Below are positions 1-12,038 of a DNA stretch of 64,000 nt, piece by piece. The notes under the pieces were generated by a model. It ran no database searches and was not told where the DNA came from. It saw only the letters and a program-made list of their open reading frames with translations. How positions within the stretch are numbered: the first letter of the stretch is position 1; each line of letters opens with the position of its first letter. Both the position numbers and the translations under genes were made by a program. This DNA is from Cordia subcordata. Taxonomy: Eukaryota; Streptophyta; Magnoliopsida; Boraginales; Cordiaceae. The stretch covers positions 15,919,001 to 15,983,000 of the forward strand of contig JAPTOF010000007.1 of the NCBI GenBank assembly GCA_028554755.1. The letters are read 5' to 3'.

Positions 1-106
1 ATAGACTATCTCAGTAGAATAATTTATCACAATCCTAAAATAATTAATTTAATCTAGTCCTACTATTTAATCTCCATTCGTACCCCTAAGAACTAACAAG
101 ATTCTT

Positions 107-200
107 ATATGGCAAAAAGTATAAATTATTGACTAACAAAAGTTAGCTACAATATATGGCAAAAAGTATAAATTATTGACTGACAAAAGTTAGCTACAAG
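107..200. repeat. Two-copy 47-bp tandem duplication
   Basis: The block beginning ATGGCAAAAAGTATAAATTA is repeated at a 47-bp period with one clear difference (GACTAACA versus GACTGACA). It is a simple local duplication and no gene is seen in it. Confidence 0.85.
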
Positions 201-230
201 TATAATAGTAATTAACAAGAATTTAATAAA

Positions 231-512
231 TGTAAAATGCATCAAACCTTTCCGTGGTTTATCAAAAGTATACCGAAGCCTCCTGTGGTTTAAAAAGTAT
301 CTCATAACCCCCCTATTATCCATAAAAGTACATCAAACTCTCCTGCCGTTAAAAAATCCGTTATCTTTAACTGTGATTATTCAAAATTAGTCAAGCCACC
401 CTTTTCTCTTTTACAAAAAAGAAAAAAAAATATTGTTAAAAAGATTTGAAGCTTAAACCTCAAATTAAAACAACAAATACTTTAACCAACTAGGTTATAC
501 ACAATTTGTAAT
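231..512 (-). mobile_element. Single arm of a short repeat family with tRNA-like box A
   Basis: The stretch with GGTTTATCAAAAGTATACC, CCTGTGGTTTAAAAAG and the segment ending CCAACTAGGTTA matches, in order, the left arm of the inverted-repeat element at 36238-37283. Reversed, it matches that element's right arm. On the minus strand the distal end contains a tRNA box A-like string (positions 486-497); box B is decayed. Only one arm is present. Confidence 0.6.
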
Positions 513-545
513 GATTCAAATCCAACTACTGGCCTGTCACCATAC

Positions 546-1560
546 TTGAACCTAACTAACTGGCCTAAAATACTTAAGCTGGCGATGATAGTAGTAGTGA
601 ACCCAAGCTATTATAAAGTGCGCACAAATCTCACACAGAACTTATGTGAAATGGGATGTCACAGACCCCCCTTAGTGACGCGATATCCTTATCGCGGCTC
701 AAATACAAACAAAGTAGAACTACAGTCTAGAACCCTCTAAGGGGGATGGAATCCACCCAGAGCCTGTACTGATACCAACTTGGTTAGCCCTAATATCCTT
801 ATGTGAAATGCCGCAAGCCTAAAGGGTATAACCCCTTAACCTTGAAGGTGCACTACTGACATACATAATAATCAGAGCTACTAAAACCGTAATTAACCAA
901 AAAATCTCCAAGGATTCACACATTTAGACCACAAAACAAACAAACTCCCAAAAGTAATAACCAGCATATAGATTAAGCTCCCTAAAATTTATTAAAATGT
1001 TCCAAATCCTACCCACAATCTTCGAACTCAACTAGAATGTAGAAATAACATAAATAAAACCACAAGTTCCAATAGTCCGACCTGTCATGACATAGGTATT
1101 CAATATCCTACCTCAACTCAAACTTACTCCTTCTTAACTGCAAAAAAAGCAGGCGGAGTGCAAACAAAAGTGAGCGAATGACAATTTAGTAAGGAAATAT
1201 CAACCCATAATAAAATTCGTTGGATGGAAACAATAAGGAGGGATTTCTAATATAACTGAAATTCAAAAGATTGTATACCAAAATAAGCTTTAAAGAAAGT
1301 CGTTGCCAGCATATGACAAAAAGGTTTAACAAAGGAGCCTTTACAATCACAATTCATGGTTAAAAAAAAAAAAACTCATGTAACACATATCACAAAATGG
1401 AAAGTTGTGGTTGTATTTAACCCTTACAACTACGATTTAGAACAAATATAGGGCCCCTAAACACATAGTTGCAATTACAGAATCCACAACTACGACATAG
1501 TAATGAATCTGTGTCGCGGTACCATATCAGAATTAGTACCTTCAGAGGTTCACAGCTAAA
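546..1560 (-). mobile_element. Probable decayed Ty3/gypsy LTR and primer-binding region
   Basis: Read on the minus strand, the segment near 755-785 gives a TTGGTATCAGTACAGG-like string resembling an initiator-Met tRNA primer-binding site. Around 1075-1105 the words CGACCTGTCATGACAT resemble the start of many plant gypsy LTRs. No coding domain survives and neither LTR boundary nor a TSD could be fixed. The 64-aa open frame at 546 has no recognisable motif. The family assignment is tentative. Confidence 0.25.
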
Positions 1561-2665
1561 GCCATATTATGAGTCAAACATTTCTCTAGAATAGGTTCAT
1601 ATATTTTTTCAAAGCTTACAAGAGATCAAAATAAATGAAGATATATGAATGATCTAAATAAATAAATGTAAAATAAACATATAACTAAAATAATTGATTA
1701 ACTAAAATATTACCTAACTCAAATTGCAAATACATGCTAAGAAGATAAATAATATATATAAACTAATAAGTAAATAAAAAATAAATAAATGCAATTAAGC
1801 TATCGAGCAAAATCTCCAATATCAGATTTTAATACCAAGAACATATATACAAACATGGGTTATCCAGCAAAGCTCTTTTAAAAACATATCTGGGAAGTAT
1901 ATATAATATGTTATAGAAAATCAAAAAGAAAAGAAAGGAGAATTGAAAGAACACGGACTGTGAAACCTCAAGGCAGAAGCATATCATCACGTTACTAAGT
2001 AATATTATATAATAAGCATATGCATATCAATGGGCATTCTTAAAACCAGAAGTCCACTGCATGCTCGTATGATCATCAAAGCCATTTTTTTTAACGTAAT
2101 CTCACATTTGCTCTAAGAAACAATTGACAGATTCATTTTATCTGAACATATTAATACTATATCATATCTTTTACATTTTTTTTTTTTTGGCAAAACTCAG
2201 AATACTAGTATTATGATAAGAGGGTAAGATTTCCCTTAGTTTTCTCCATATTAAAATTTCCAAGAGTTTCAAATCGTCCAACCCCTAAAAATTGCTAGTC
2301 TCCAAAATAAAACCTGATTACACCACAGAATTTCATCTTATCACTCTCTAATGCTCTACAAGATATTATATCAATGTAATCTTAATCAGAACCTTGAAAG
2401 GAAGACGAAAAAAACTTGCCCACTTAATCCTTCCTTCAATCACCACATATGATAGGAACCTTCTCTTCTCTGTTTTCGCTTCCTAGGAGAGGTTTATGAA
2501 ATATAAGTAGATCAATAAGTTAGGCGGTTTTTTTCTCTTTTTTAATATATAGAAACTATCGTATCCCAAAAAAAAAACTATCGTATTCCCTAGTTGTGGC
2601 TTTCTAGAAGGAGTCCAATATAACTAGGAGTGTTTTAATTTAAACATATTCAACCCACCAACTTA
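1561..2665. other. AT-rich intergenic sequence, no gene seen
   Basis: Long AT-rich stretch without a credible open frame. It holds a poly-T run near 2178-2190, of the sort left by the tail of an inserted retroposon on the minus strand, but no body could be assigned. Confidence 0.6.
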
Positions 2666-3372
2666 GAGCTAGTTTGGTTTTTCATTTTGGAGAGTCAAAT
2701 TGACTTTTGTAACTTAAGTTAGTTCTGAATAAGGGTGTTTGGTTTTTCATCTTAAAAGTTAGTTTGAACCAAAAGTCAACGGAGTTTTGGGCTCAAATAG
2801 AGAAATTAAAATTTTTTACTTCTCCCTTTGTGGTTTGCAGGAACGAGTTTTCAAAAACTTTAACACAAAAATGTCCTCATTGTTCTAATTGTTAATATTT
2901 TTTTGAATTATAATTATTATTAAAAATAAACATAATATAATAATTAAAATAAAAATAAACTTAAATGTCTAAATTTAATTAAAATAAAATAATTAAAATT
3001 AATAAAATGTAATAATAAATAAAATTAATAAAAATATTTTATTTAATATTTACTAAAAAATAATTACCAGTTAACTATAATTTCTTTAAGAATTGTTCAA
3101 ACAAATTAAAATAAAAAGTATATCATATAGAGCAAATAATAGTTTATTATTAAAAGTGTAAAAATATCTTTTTTAGTAATTTAAACAATCAACCATTATT
3201 TTTAAATAAAACACCAAATACCATCTTGTTTATAAAAGTCCATTTCATATAAAAGTAACCAAAAATAATTTTGTTTTTACCAAAAGTTCTTTTAACCAAA
3301 AGTCCGTTTCTAAACTGTTTTTTTTTTTTTTTTTTATAAAATGGTGCTTTCAAACTAGAGCCAAACTAATTC
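2666..3372. mobile_element. Tourist-like (PIF/Harbinger) MITE, 707 bp
   Basis: The ends form an imperfect terminal inverted repeat: GAGCTAGTTTGGTTTTTC on the left against GAATTAGTTTGGCTC on the right (reversed). Both ends are flanked by TTA (2663-2665 and 3373-3375), the 3-bp TSD of PIF/Harbinger elements. The inside is extremely AT-rich and has no coding capacity. A related right end lies at about 59450-59670. Confidence 0.75.
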
Positions 3373-3375
3373 TTA

Positions 3376-4167
3376 GTGGTCATAATGGTCCCCTAATCCC
3401 AAAAAAAAGTGTCATTACACAATATATATTTTAACTTAATTTTAGATTGATTTATATTTAGAGTATATAATAGTGTAATAATGCGTTTTCCATGTCAAAT
3501 TTTATTAAATACAACAATTTACAAACCTAATTCACGTAAGTGGTGCACATAAAGCACCTGCTAATGTTCATTTAATGGCCTCTATTAGCACTTAATCACC
3601 CCCACAAGACTCAAACAATTAATTTATTGTAAACATATCTTGCTGTGACTCTAATCATTAATAGGCATGGAAAATTGAGCTTTTTTTTTTTTTTTTGGCG
3701 GATTAGAATGTTGAGCATCTTATTATTAATGTCTTGTGGTACTCCAATTAGTCACATAATTCAATCTGAGATGTTGTTTAATTGTTGTGATCCCTCAATG
3801 CTACTATATATATATAAAAGCCAAACTGCTTGTTATGTATACAGAAAAGAGAAAAAAAAAATAGCTTCAAACACTCAATATCTCACACAGTAAGATTCAA
3901 GTTTAGGATTTTGCCTCTTGTTGTAAGCTTTTTCAATTTTTTACCAATTTAAATTATTGTTTTTTATGTTTTTCTAAGTTGTTTCATGTATATGTATGTT
4001 TCATATGTATGTATAGTTGTATATATAGTATTTATGTACATGTTCATGCTGTGTGTGTACATATATGTTGTGCATGTTTATATTATGTATAAAATGGGTG
4101 GTACGATTATTGATGTTATTGTCGTGTAGTTTAGTTTTAGATGTTGATATTGTAATCACCACATTGA
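3376..4167. other. AT-rich intergenic sequence, no gene seen
   Basis: Open frames here (82 aa at 3645, and the start of a Leu-rich frame at 4053) arise from low-complexity sequence and have no recognisable motif. Confidence 0.6.
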
Positions 4168-4168
4168 A

Positions 4169-4220
<52 letters not shown>

Positions 4221-4440
4221 CAATTAGTTTTATATTTATTATTATTGTTATTATTATTATTATTACTATTATAATCATTTTATCAATTAGTTTTATCATT
4301 ATTATTGGTATTATTATTATTATTATGATTATTATTATTATTATTGTCATTGATATTGTTATTATTATTATAATAATTATGGTTATTTACCTTTATTATT
4401 AGTAATATTATTTGTATTCTTATTGTTATTATTTTTCTTA

Positions 4441-4483
<43 letters not shown>

Positions 4484-4530
4484 TACTACTACTACTACTA
4501 CTATTACTATTATTATGATTATTATCGATC
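4168..4530. repeat. Long interrupted ATT trinucleotide microsatellite
   Basis: About 360 bp of (ATT)n with interruptions, changing to (ACT)n near 4483-4506. It produces poly-Leu and poly-Ile shadow frames on the two strands that are not genes. Confidence 0.95.
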
Positions 4531-4569
4531 TAAATTTCTATTAATATATTTATTAATCAATTCATTTAT

Positions 4570-5060
4570 TGTCTTTAAGTGATGCTATGGCCTACAAGCT
4601 AGTATCAAAGGACACATCCCTTCTCATTCATTACGCTCAGCATAGGACTCATCTGATGACAACCACCACATATCTTAGGGAGGTTTGAGTACCCAAATGT
4701 GATAAGCATCTACATGACAAGCCTAAGCACCCTCGTGTTCAGGAGGCATTGGCGACTGTAGGGTTTTATGGGTGCTATGCAGCTGGTGGGTAAGAGTTTT
4801 ATTATACTATGCTGACTGCCCTAGTTGAGCGGTGGAGAGCAGAGACGCATACATTTCACCGCACTTGTGGAGAGGCCACCATCACATTGCAGGAGGTAGC
4901 TATTTATGGGGTTTACCCGTACAGGGTGATCCTATACAGATATCAGTAAAGCGCGGCGTCCGGTTGACGAGTGGCAGCAGTTATTCCATGACTGTCTAGG
5001 GAATGTGCATGTCATCCATGTCTACATCCATATAAACATCCGTCTTGCACATGTAATTGG
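4570..5060 (+). pseudogene. Plant mobile domain (PMD, MAIN-like) coding fragment, frameshifted
   Basis: Pieces of a plant mobile domain are readable in shifting + frames. HPRVQEALATVGFYGCYAAG lies at about 4730-4790, [20 protein letters not shown] then ITLQEV at 4815-4896, GLPVQGDP at about 4910-4935, and DEWQQLFHDCLG at about 4970-5005. Their order matches PMD proteins (MAIN/MAIL1-type host proteins and copies carried by MULEs and gypsy elements). At least two frameshifts and a stop break it. The rest of the protein is absent. The nearby minus-strand MULE-like frame suggests a transposon-borne copy rather than a host gene. Confidence 0.7.
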
Positions 5061-5409
5061 GATGACAAGCAATCTCGTACATGTCCTGCAACTCTTCATC
5101 AGAACTGACTACACTAACGCTGAAATATAGATATTGGGAGTTGATGAGTGCTGATTAAAAATGGTGAAGCAACACAAATTTGTCCACGTTGTAACGCAAA
5201 TTGAGCTTCACATAAACACTATAAATGAACTCATCGTATGACGTTTCTTCTGTTATTTCGACTTTGCGCCTTGGCTTTGCAGTCTCGTTCTGTACGACGA
5301 AAGGAACATTTATTTTTCGGCCTACATAATGTAAAATAACAGTTGCTATGTTTGGATTCTTATTATTTTTCAGGATTGGTATGAAATATTGGCTGGTTTT
5401 CAGATACAA
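4985..5409 (-). pseudogene. Possible N-terminal part of a MULE (mudrA-like) transposase
   Basis: An 84-aa frame starts at 5409 on the minus strand and contains EITEETSYDEFIYSVYVKLN, like the N-terminal Ser-Tyr-x-Glu-Phe segment of MULE transposases. It stops, and after a frame change the sequence continues with SSDEELQDMYEIACHPNYMC, resembling the acidic strand that follows in that family. No transposase core, zinc finger or far end is present. It converges tail to tail with the PMD fragment. The assignment comes from the motif pattern alone. Confidence 0.4.
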
Positions 5410-5639
5410 TTTAGGGGTTTCAAACCTTTTGGCTGAGCTGAAATTACTGTTAACAAAACATATTCAAGTTTTTTTTTTTTTGGCTAGCAGTAGGCAAAAG
5501 CCAGATGTTTGGAAGCAATAGGAAGGAAGAGGGGTTTATATAGCTAGTTGTGAGACTGAGTTCGTTAGTTGAATATCTAAAATTGACAGAAATTGGGATT
5601 TTGGCTATTCAAGAAATGAATATGGTTGCCACCTTGTCA

Positions 5640-5905
5640 GTCATATATTCGTTGATGTGAAGTAGGAATGGCTATTCAATAGCCGAAATTAACCGTTGAA
5701 AAGCAAGAATCTGCCAGGTTGACAGGGGAATATATTCTCCAACCATTTTCGGCTGTTGAATAGCCAAAACTAAATTTTGGCTATTCGCAGGCCGAAATCG
5801 GTTATTCAATAACCGAAATCCCTATGTGGTCTGCCAGCGTGTAAAAAGTGAGCTTGACAGTAGTTGAATTGCCTATTTCGGCCTTTCAATAACCGAAAGT
5901 TCTAC
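5640..5905. repeat. Cluster of short palindromes built on GGTTATTCAATAACCGAAAT
   Basis: At least four variants of one interrupted palindrome (GGCTATTCAATAGCCGAAA-like) occur within 270 bp: near 5672, 5750, 5777-5820 and 5877-5900, in both orientations. No coding sequence overlaps. It may be part of the terminal region or promoter of the decayed MULE to its left. Confidence 0.65.
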
Positions 5906-5909
5906 TTTT

Positions 5910-6386
5910 GAAATGCAATCCAAAACAAGATTATTTTTTATAATAATAATAGAAATGGTGTTATTTATAAAAAAATTCCTTGTTTCCTCTATCATCTTTT
6001 TAAAAAAAAAGACAATGAATGATAGTGGAGTTGGTGTGGGACGGGTGGGAAAGCTATACCTATACACATGACCATCTTGTAACCTCTTTGCCTCTTTGCT
6101 GACCATTTGCTGACCCTCATTGGCCCCAAAATCCCATGAGGAATGAAGGCTATTTGGGGATTTCCTTTTAAATATTTTTAAATTTACAAATTGTGGTTAA
6201 TTTAGAGAGGATAATTTTAATTAAAATAATTAGATATAATATTTTAAAGGCTAATAAACTATTTGGTCAGTGATCATTACTTTTTCAAAATAGTGTCATT
6301 TAAATTATTAACTCAGAGATAATTAGAAAAAGACTAGCAGAATTGGTTTAAAATATAATTAATTAAAATTTTAAAAAATAGTCAAA
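5910..6386. other. AT-rich intergenic sequence, no gene seen
   Basis: No credible open frame or recognisable repeat was found between the palindrome cluster and the MULE target site. Confidence 0.55.
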
Positions 6387-6395
6387 ATAAAAGAA
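6387..6395. repeat. Left 9-bp target-site duplication of the MULE
   Basis: ATAAAAGAA stands directly before the left TIR (GGGTTAATGACC) and recurs exactly at 13815-13823 after the right TIR. A 9-bp TSD is characteristic of Mutator-like elements. Confidence 0.9.
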
Positions 6396-6610
6396 GGGTT
6401 AATGACCTAATTGGTTTCTTATCTTTCACCTTTTCGACAAATAAATCCCATATCTTTAAAAAGTGACCAAACGATCGCTTATCTTTTCAAACTGTGACAT
6501 TGTTAGTCTCAAGGCAAAACACCGTAAAAAATTTAACTGTTTAATCATGTGAGAAGCATGTACAATATTTTATTCTCTAAATGGTAAGGGCAAAAACGTC
6601 ACCGCAAAAT
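6396..6610 (+). repeat. Left TIR of the MULE
   Basis: Inverted match to 13205-13814 once the insertion at about 13317-13699 is removed. Shared blocks include the GGGTTAATGAC end, CCAAACGATCGCTTA, and the segment around ATCATGTGAGAAGCATG. Confidence 0.85.
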
Positions 6611-7442
6611 ATGCATTCCCATTAAAACTATCAGACTTAATCTTCTTGCCTCAAATTGTTTCCTCCAAATAGACTTTTTCCTAAATTTTGTTCTTTACCC
6701 AAATCGTTCTCTCAAAACACTATTTTTACCTGACACCTTTTTCATTTGAATCCCATGTGTATCTTGGGTCATTTTTTAAATTGACTTTGCAAAAGTATTT
6801 CATGCGTTGAAAGATGGTGCAGCAAACTCTTGTTGGTATCTATCAAGTGCTGTTAGTTCGTTGAGGTAAATGATGGCAAAGCATTCTTCTTTTGTGGTGC
6901 TCTTGGTTAAGCAGGAAGTTGTTGGTGCTTCTAATGCTATGGCCAAAGCTTATAGGATTGGATGTCTCTCTGCTAACTGTGTTGTTAGACCACCTTTATT
7001 TTTTTGCAACACTATTTTGTGCGATATTAACTGCTTCTCAACAGGATAATTTGCTTTGTAATGACTTGTTATTTCTAGTGGTATTCGTGTTTTCTAACCC
7101 AAAAAAAAACCAAATCCCATGTTAACAAAAATGAAGCAGCACAAGATCGTAAAGATTGGTAATTTCTCATGAAAAGTCTGGAAGCAAAAGCCAAGCTTTT
7201 TCGGCAGACAAAAATGGTGTTGTCCAGGGAAAAAAAATTCAGAAGATATTTTCGACAAGAGAAGAATGCTCTAGAATTTTCAGCAAGTTGCTGTGATTTT
7301 TTCACTAGAATTGCTGCAAAAAAATTTCCTAAGATATGGATAAGTCTTGAAGATTGTTGACATGGATGCTTAAAGATCACATTATCACAATTTCTATTGC
7401 TATTATGCATGTGCAGTGTAATAGTTGTATATATAAATAGCA
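6611..7442. other. MULE interior, left part; no gene identified
   Basis: Frames of 77 aa (+, 6892), 63 aa (+, 7169) and 123 aa (minus, 7446-7075) are open but show no recognisable domain. The GC content around 6820-7000 is higher than in the flanks, which is compatible with a captured exon fragment. Nothing here proves coding function. Confidence 0.45.
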
Positions 7443-7447
7443 TCAAG

Positions 7448-7659
7448 TATTAGTGAAGATATCAAGAGGTCAACAAAGGTCAATGGCAGTTAGTTATAAC
7501 TGGCTTTATGCACGTGAAGAAATAGGAAGCTAGTTAAGGAGAGAGAAACTTGAGCTTAAGAGCTGCACTTGTAACTATATGTACATAAGCAATAACTGTA
7601 ATTGAACACATTTTAGATCAATGGAAAACATCTTCTTTCTAGAATTCTCTTCTCTGTTA
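7448..7659 (+). repeat. 5' LTR of copia 1
   Basis: Runs from TATTAGTGAAGATATC to CTTCTCTGTTA. The terminal TA..TA, instead of the usual TG..CA, is shared by both LTRs, so it predates the insertion. It is followed directly by the primer-binding site. Confidence 0.92.
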
Positions 7660-7674
7660 TGATATCAAGAGCCA
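7660..7674 (+). promoter_or_regulatory. Primer-binding site of copia 1 (initiator Met tRNA type)
   Basis: TGATATCAAGAGCC directly after the 5' LTR resembles the usual plant copia site TGGTATCAGAGCC, complementary to the 3' end of initiator methionine tRNA, with small changes. Confidence 0.75.
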
Positions 7675-7919
7675 TGAAGTTTCTGGCGCCATTTTTTTTC
7701 CGGTGAGATCTTCATCGTAAACTGCTTTGAAGCTGTGTAATCAACTTCTCAAGGCTGTGCATCATCAGATTGCGTCTCGTGATTAGTTTTCTCTGATCAG
7801 AATCATTTTCTCTCTGGTACAATTTTCTCATCATCAGATTGCGTCTCGCGATTAGTTTTCTCCAATCAGAATCATTTTCTCTCCGGTACAATTTTCTCAT
7901 CTTCGATCATTTTTCCGGT

Positions 7920-10900
7920 ATGGCTTCTACTTCTGATTCTTCTCTTCCTTTTGGATTGAAGACTCAGCTTCAAAATTTTCCATCGTTTGTCACAATTAAG
8001 CTTGATAACAACAACTTTCTGCTATGGAAGACTCAATTTCTTTCATTGCTAAAGGCAAATAATCTTTTAAGTCATGTAATTGGTACTACTCCTTGTCCAA
8101 ATCCTCTGGTTAAAGCTACTGATGGTTCTATTATGGATAATCCTGATTATCTAGAGTGGATGACTATAGATGAACATCTAAAGTCTTGCTTTTATGCTGC
8201 TGTCACTCCCACAGTTTTATCTCATATCTATCATCTACCTAGTGCACCTGAGATTTAGAAAGCTATTGAGTAGCGCTACAAATCTTGTAGTCTTTCTCAT
8301 GTTTATCATCTCAAAAATCGTTTGTGTAATCTTACAAAAGGTTCTAAAATTATCCAACAATACTTGGATGAAGTCAAGTCTCTAAGTGATGGTCTCACTA
8401 CTACAAATAAAAGTCTTCGAGATGAGGCTATATACTCAAAGGTTTGCCTCCTGCTTATAATTCTCTTGCCAGCTCTATTAGGTGTAGGGATACACCTATC
8501 ACCTTCCCTGCGCTCACCGGTCTCTTGCTGAATGAGGAATTGAACCTCTCTTTTTGTCACAAAACTATCTTTACTGAATCTCCTTGTCGAGGAGTTAATT
8601 TTGAGCTTCATATAGCTCTGTACACTACTTCAGCTGGACAAAGAGGTAGAGCCAGGAACAATTATGCTAATAGGGGAGGAAGAGGTCAGAGAAATGCAGG
8701 TAAAGGAGGCAAAGGCAATTATGTGACAAACACTTCAATGGCAACCTCTTCAAAGTTGACTATTGTTGTCTGTCAAATTTGCAACAAGCCTAATCACAAT
8801 GCTCTTCAATGTTGGCATAGGCTTGACACTGATAACTACTATTATGTCAAGCCTGAGCAAACTGCAATGACAGCTCAAGTTCAGTCTTCCGCTGCATCAT
8901 CTGCTAACTAGATTTTAGATATAGGTGCTTTAAGTCACATTACCAATGATGCTTCCCATTTGCAGGCTAGTCATCCTTATATGGGATCAGAGACTGTTTC
9001 TGTTGGCAATGGTGCAAACTTACCTATCTCTAATACTGGGAGTGGTAAGCTCATAACTCCTACTGCTACATTCACTATATCTAATATTCTCTATGTTCCA
9101 TCTATTTCATTAAGCCTGCACTTTGTTTATCAACTTACCAAAGACAATAATTGCTATGCCATTTTTACTGACAAGGAGGTCACCATTGTGGACAACACAT
9201 CCAATTTGGTGATGTTCCAGGGCCCTTGTGAAAATGGTTTGTATCTAATACCAACTGTGTTGTCTTCTGCTTCATCAACATCTGTTGTTTCTTCATCACC
9301 CTTTACATTTGTTGCTACTTCTCAAGACTCTGCCAGTTTAAGTCAAGATGTTTTGTGGCAGTTGAGGTTGGGTCATAACTGCTGTTTCTTCTTTGCTCAA
9401 TACTACACTAAGGCTTGATTCCAGAAATTGTCAAAATTGTTTAGTGTCAAAATCACATAAACTTTCCTTTCCTGTTTCACAATCTCAATCACATTGTCCA
9501 TTCAGATGTATAGGGTCCAGCTCGTACCCCCTCATGTATGAACTACAGATATTATGTCATTTTTCTTGATGATTGTACTAGATTCTCTTGGCTTTATCCT
9601 TTGAAACACAAGGCTGAGGTTTATGAGACTTATCTTAGTTTTCATGCCATGGTAAAACACAGTTTAATGCTAACATTAAAGTGCTAAGGATTGATAATGG
9701 GGGGGAATATACTAGTACCAAATTTGAGACTTTTCTGCAGCAACAAGGTACTTTACACCATAAAACATGACCACACACTCCTGAACAAAATGGCAGGTGT
9801 TAAAGAAAACATCTTCATCTTATTGAAACCACACTAGCTCTTTTGAATCACAGTTTCTTGCCTTCAGAATATTGGTTAGAAGCTTTGGCCACAGCAAATT
9901 TTCTCATAAATGGACTCCCTACGTCAGTCTTAAATAATCAGTCTCCCTATCAGTGTTTATACAAGGAAATTCCATCCTACAGTGATCTAAAAGTGTTTGG
10001 ATGCCTGTGTTTTCCTTGGCTAAAGCCTTATGCTGCAAATAAGTTGGAATTCAAATAAAAGCCTTATGTCTTTTTGGGATATTCTTCCTACACCAAAGGA
10101 TATAAATGTATGCAGCTTGATACTGGACAAGTTTTGTTGTCTAGCCATGTGAGATTTATGGAGTCTGTTTTCCCTTTTCAATCTCAGTCAAACTCTATCT
10201 CTCATGTCAATACTTATTTAACAAGGCCTCCAGTCTTCCTGGTTAATTCTTTTTCATCTATTCCTTCTAACTATTCAGGATTTCATTCAAATAGCTCTCC
10301 TAGTTCTGCTACTGCTGCAACTGGACCTAGTTCCTCAAATTCTACTTCTGTAGATTCTGCAATCAATAATTCTCAACCTACTACTCATGTTCCTGTACCT
10401 TTAAATAATCATTCCATGGCCACAAGGTCAAAAACAGGTTCCTTGCCTCCATCTCCTGTGAGATATCAGGCTAATGTTTCATCTCTTGCTTTAACTGAGG
10501 TTGAACCAACTTTATTTAAGGAAGCCTTCAAGCACTCTTGTTGGCAGAAGGACATGCAGGATGAATATGCAGCTCTTATACAGCAAAATACTTGGACTTT
10601 AGTTCCAAAACCATTAGACAGGGAACCAATTGGATGCAAATGGGTATACAAAGTTAAAAAGCATGCTGATAGATCCATTGCAAGATTCAAAGCTAGGCTA
10701 GTTACAAAAGGGTTCCATCAAGAAGCTGGGATTGATTATATGGAGACATTTAGTCCAGTTGTAAAGCAGCTTACTATTAGAATAGTTATCTCTCTAGCAC
10801 TGCATTTTGGATGGCATCTTCATCAGTTAGATGTATCAAATGCTTTTCTGCATGGAGATCTTGAAGAAACTGTATATATGATGCAACATCAGGGTTTTGT

Positions 10901-12038
10901 TGATTTTCTCTATCCTAACTATGTGTGCAAGCTAAATAAGTCACTCTATGGACTTAAGCAAGCTCCAAGAGCTTGGTACTCCAAGCTATCTTCTTTTTGG
11001 GTGAGCTATGGTTTTCAGAGTACAACTGCAGATTCCTCTCTCTTTGTTAAGTATACTTCCACACACACTCTTATATTACTTGTCTATGTGGATGATATCA
11101 TTTTGACTGGAAGTTCATCAGCAGTCATCTTAGATTTCTTGAACATAATCCAAGCCTCATTTGCAATGAAGTATTTAGGCAAACTCTCTTATTTCTTAGG
11201 CATTAAAGTAAAAGGAGTCTCTAAAGGTTTGTTGTTACTTCAGTCCAAGTATGCTAAGGAGTTACTTCAAAAAGCTAGCATGATTGACTGTAAACCAATT
11301 GATTCTCCTATGAATTCAAAATATACTACTCCAACACAAGGTGCAGCTGAACTATTTCAGAATTCAACTTTATACAGAAGCTTAACAAGGTCTTTGCAAT
11401 ATATCATAATTACCAAACCAGAGCTTCAGTTTGCAGTCAATAGCATTTGTTAAAAAATGCATAATCCAACCAATGGTGACTATGCTGCTCTCAAGAAAGT
11501 GCTCAGGTACATTCAAGGCACACTGAATCAAGGACTTCTATTTCGACCTGGCCCTCTTACACTTATGGCTTTTTCAGATAGTGACTGGGCTAGTGACATT
11601 CTTGATCGTAAGTCCACTACTAGATTCTTTATCTTCTTGGGTTCAAATATGATTTCATGGATGTCTAAGAAATGGCCCATAGTGTCTGGAAGTTCCACTG
11701 AAGCTGAGTATCAAGCTATGGCCCAAACGTCTGCTGAAGTCAGTTGGCTTACCTATTTACTTGCTACGCTTCATGTTCCAGTTACAGTACCAACTTTATC
11801 ATGTGATAATGTTTCAGCCATTGCTTTAGCTTCTAACCCTGTGGGTCATGGTCGAACGAAACATATTAAGATCGATTATCATTATATTCGTGAACAAGTT
11901 GTTTCTAAGAAGCTTCACATATCATATATTCCCTCTGATGAATAGTTAGCAGATGTTTTTACCAAGGCATTGTCGACTGCTCGTTTTCAGTATTTGAAGA
12001 GCAAGATGCCATTGGTTTTGACACAACGCTCATCTTGA
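7920..12038 (+). pseudogene. copia 1 gag-pol polyprotein, broken by stops and frameshifts
   Basis: Starts at ATG 7920 (MASTSDSSLPFGLKT). Gag includes the DUF4219/UBN2-type core (NNNFLLWKTQFLSLLKANNL) and a zinc knuckle (CQICNKPNHNALQC, near 8772-8815). The protease motif reads ILDIGALSHI near 8912. Integrase keeps LRIDNGGEYTS (about 9685-9718) and TPEQNG (about 9777) but has lost the following Glu region. RT spans about 10560-11300 with LDVSNAFLHGDL and YVDD at 11085-11096. RNase H is near 11565-11900 (SDSDWASD, SSTEAEYQAM, GRTKHIKIDYHY). The C-terminus is at the TGA of 12036-12038. In-frame stops occur near 8257, 8271, 8909, 10056, 11450 and 11943; a frameshift lies near 8440 and a gap in the pre-integrase region near 9385-9520. 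Confidence 0.92.

Noticed and set aside
4053..4350. Open frames with poly-Leu (+) and poly-Ile (minus)
   Set aside because: Both are translations of the ATT microsatellite, not genes.
7075..7446. 123-aa minus-strand frame in the MULE
   Set aside because: No recognisable domain, biased composition and no homologous landmark; kept only as possible unidentified cargo.
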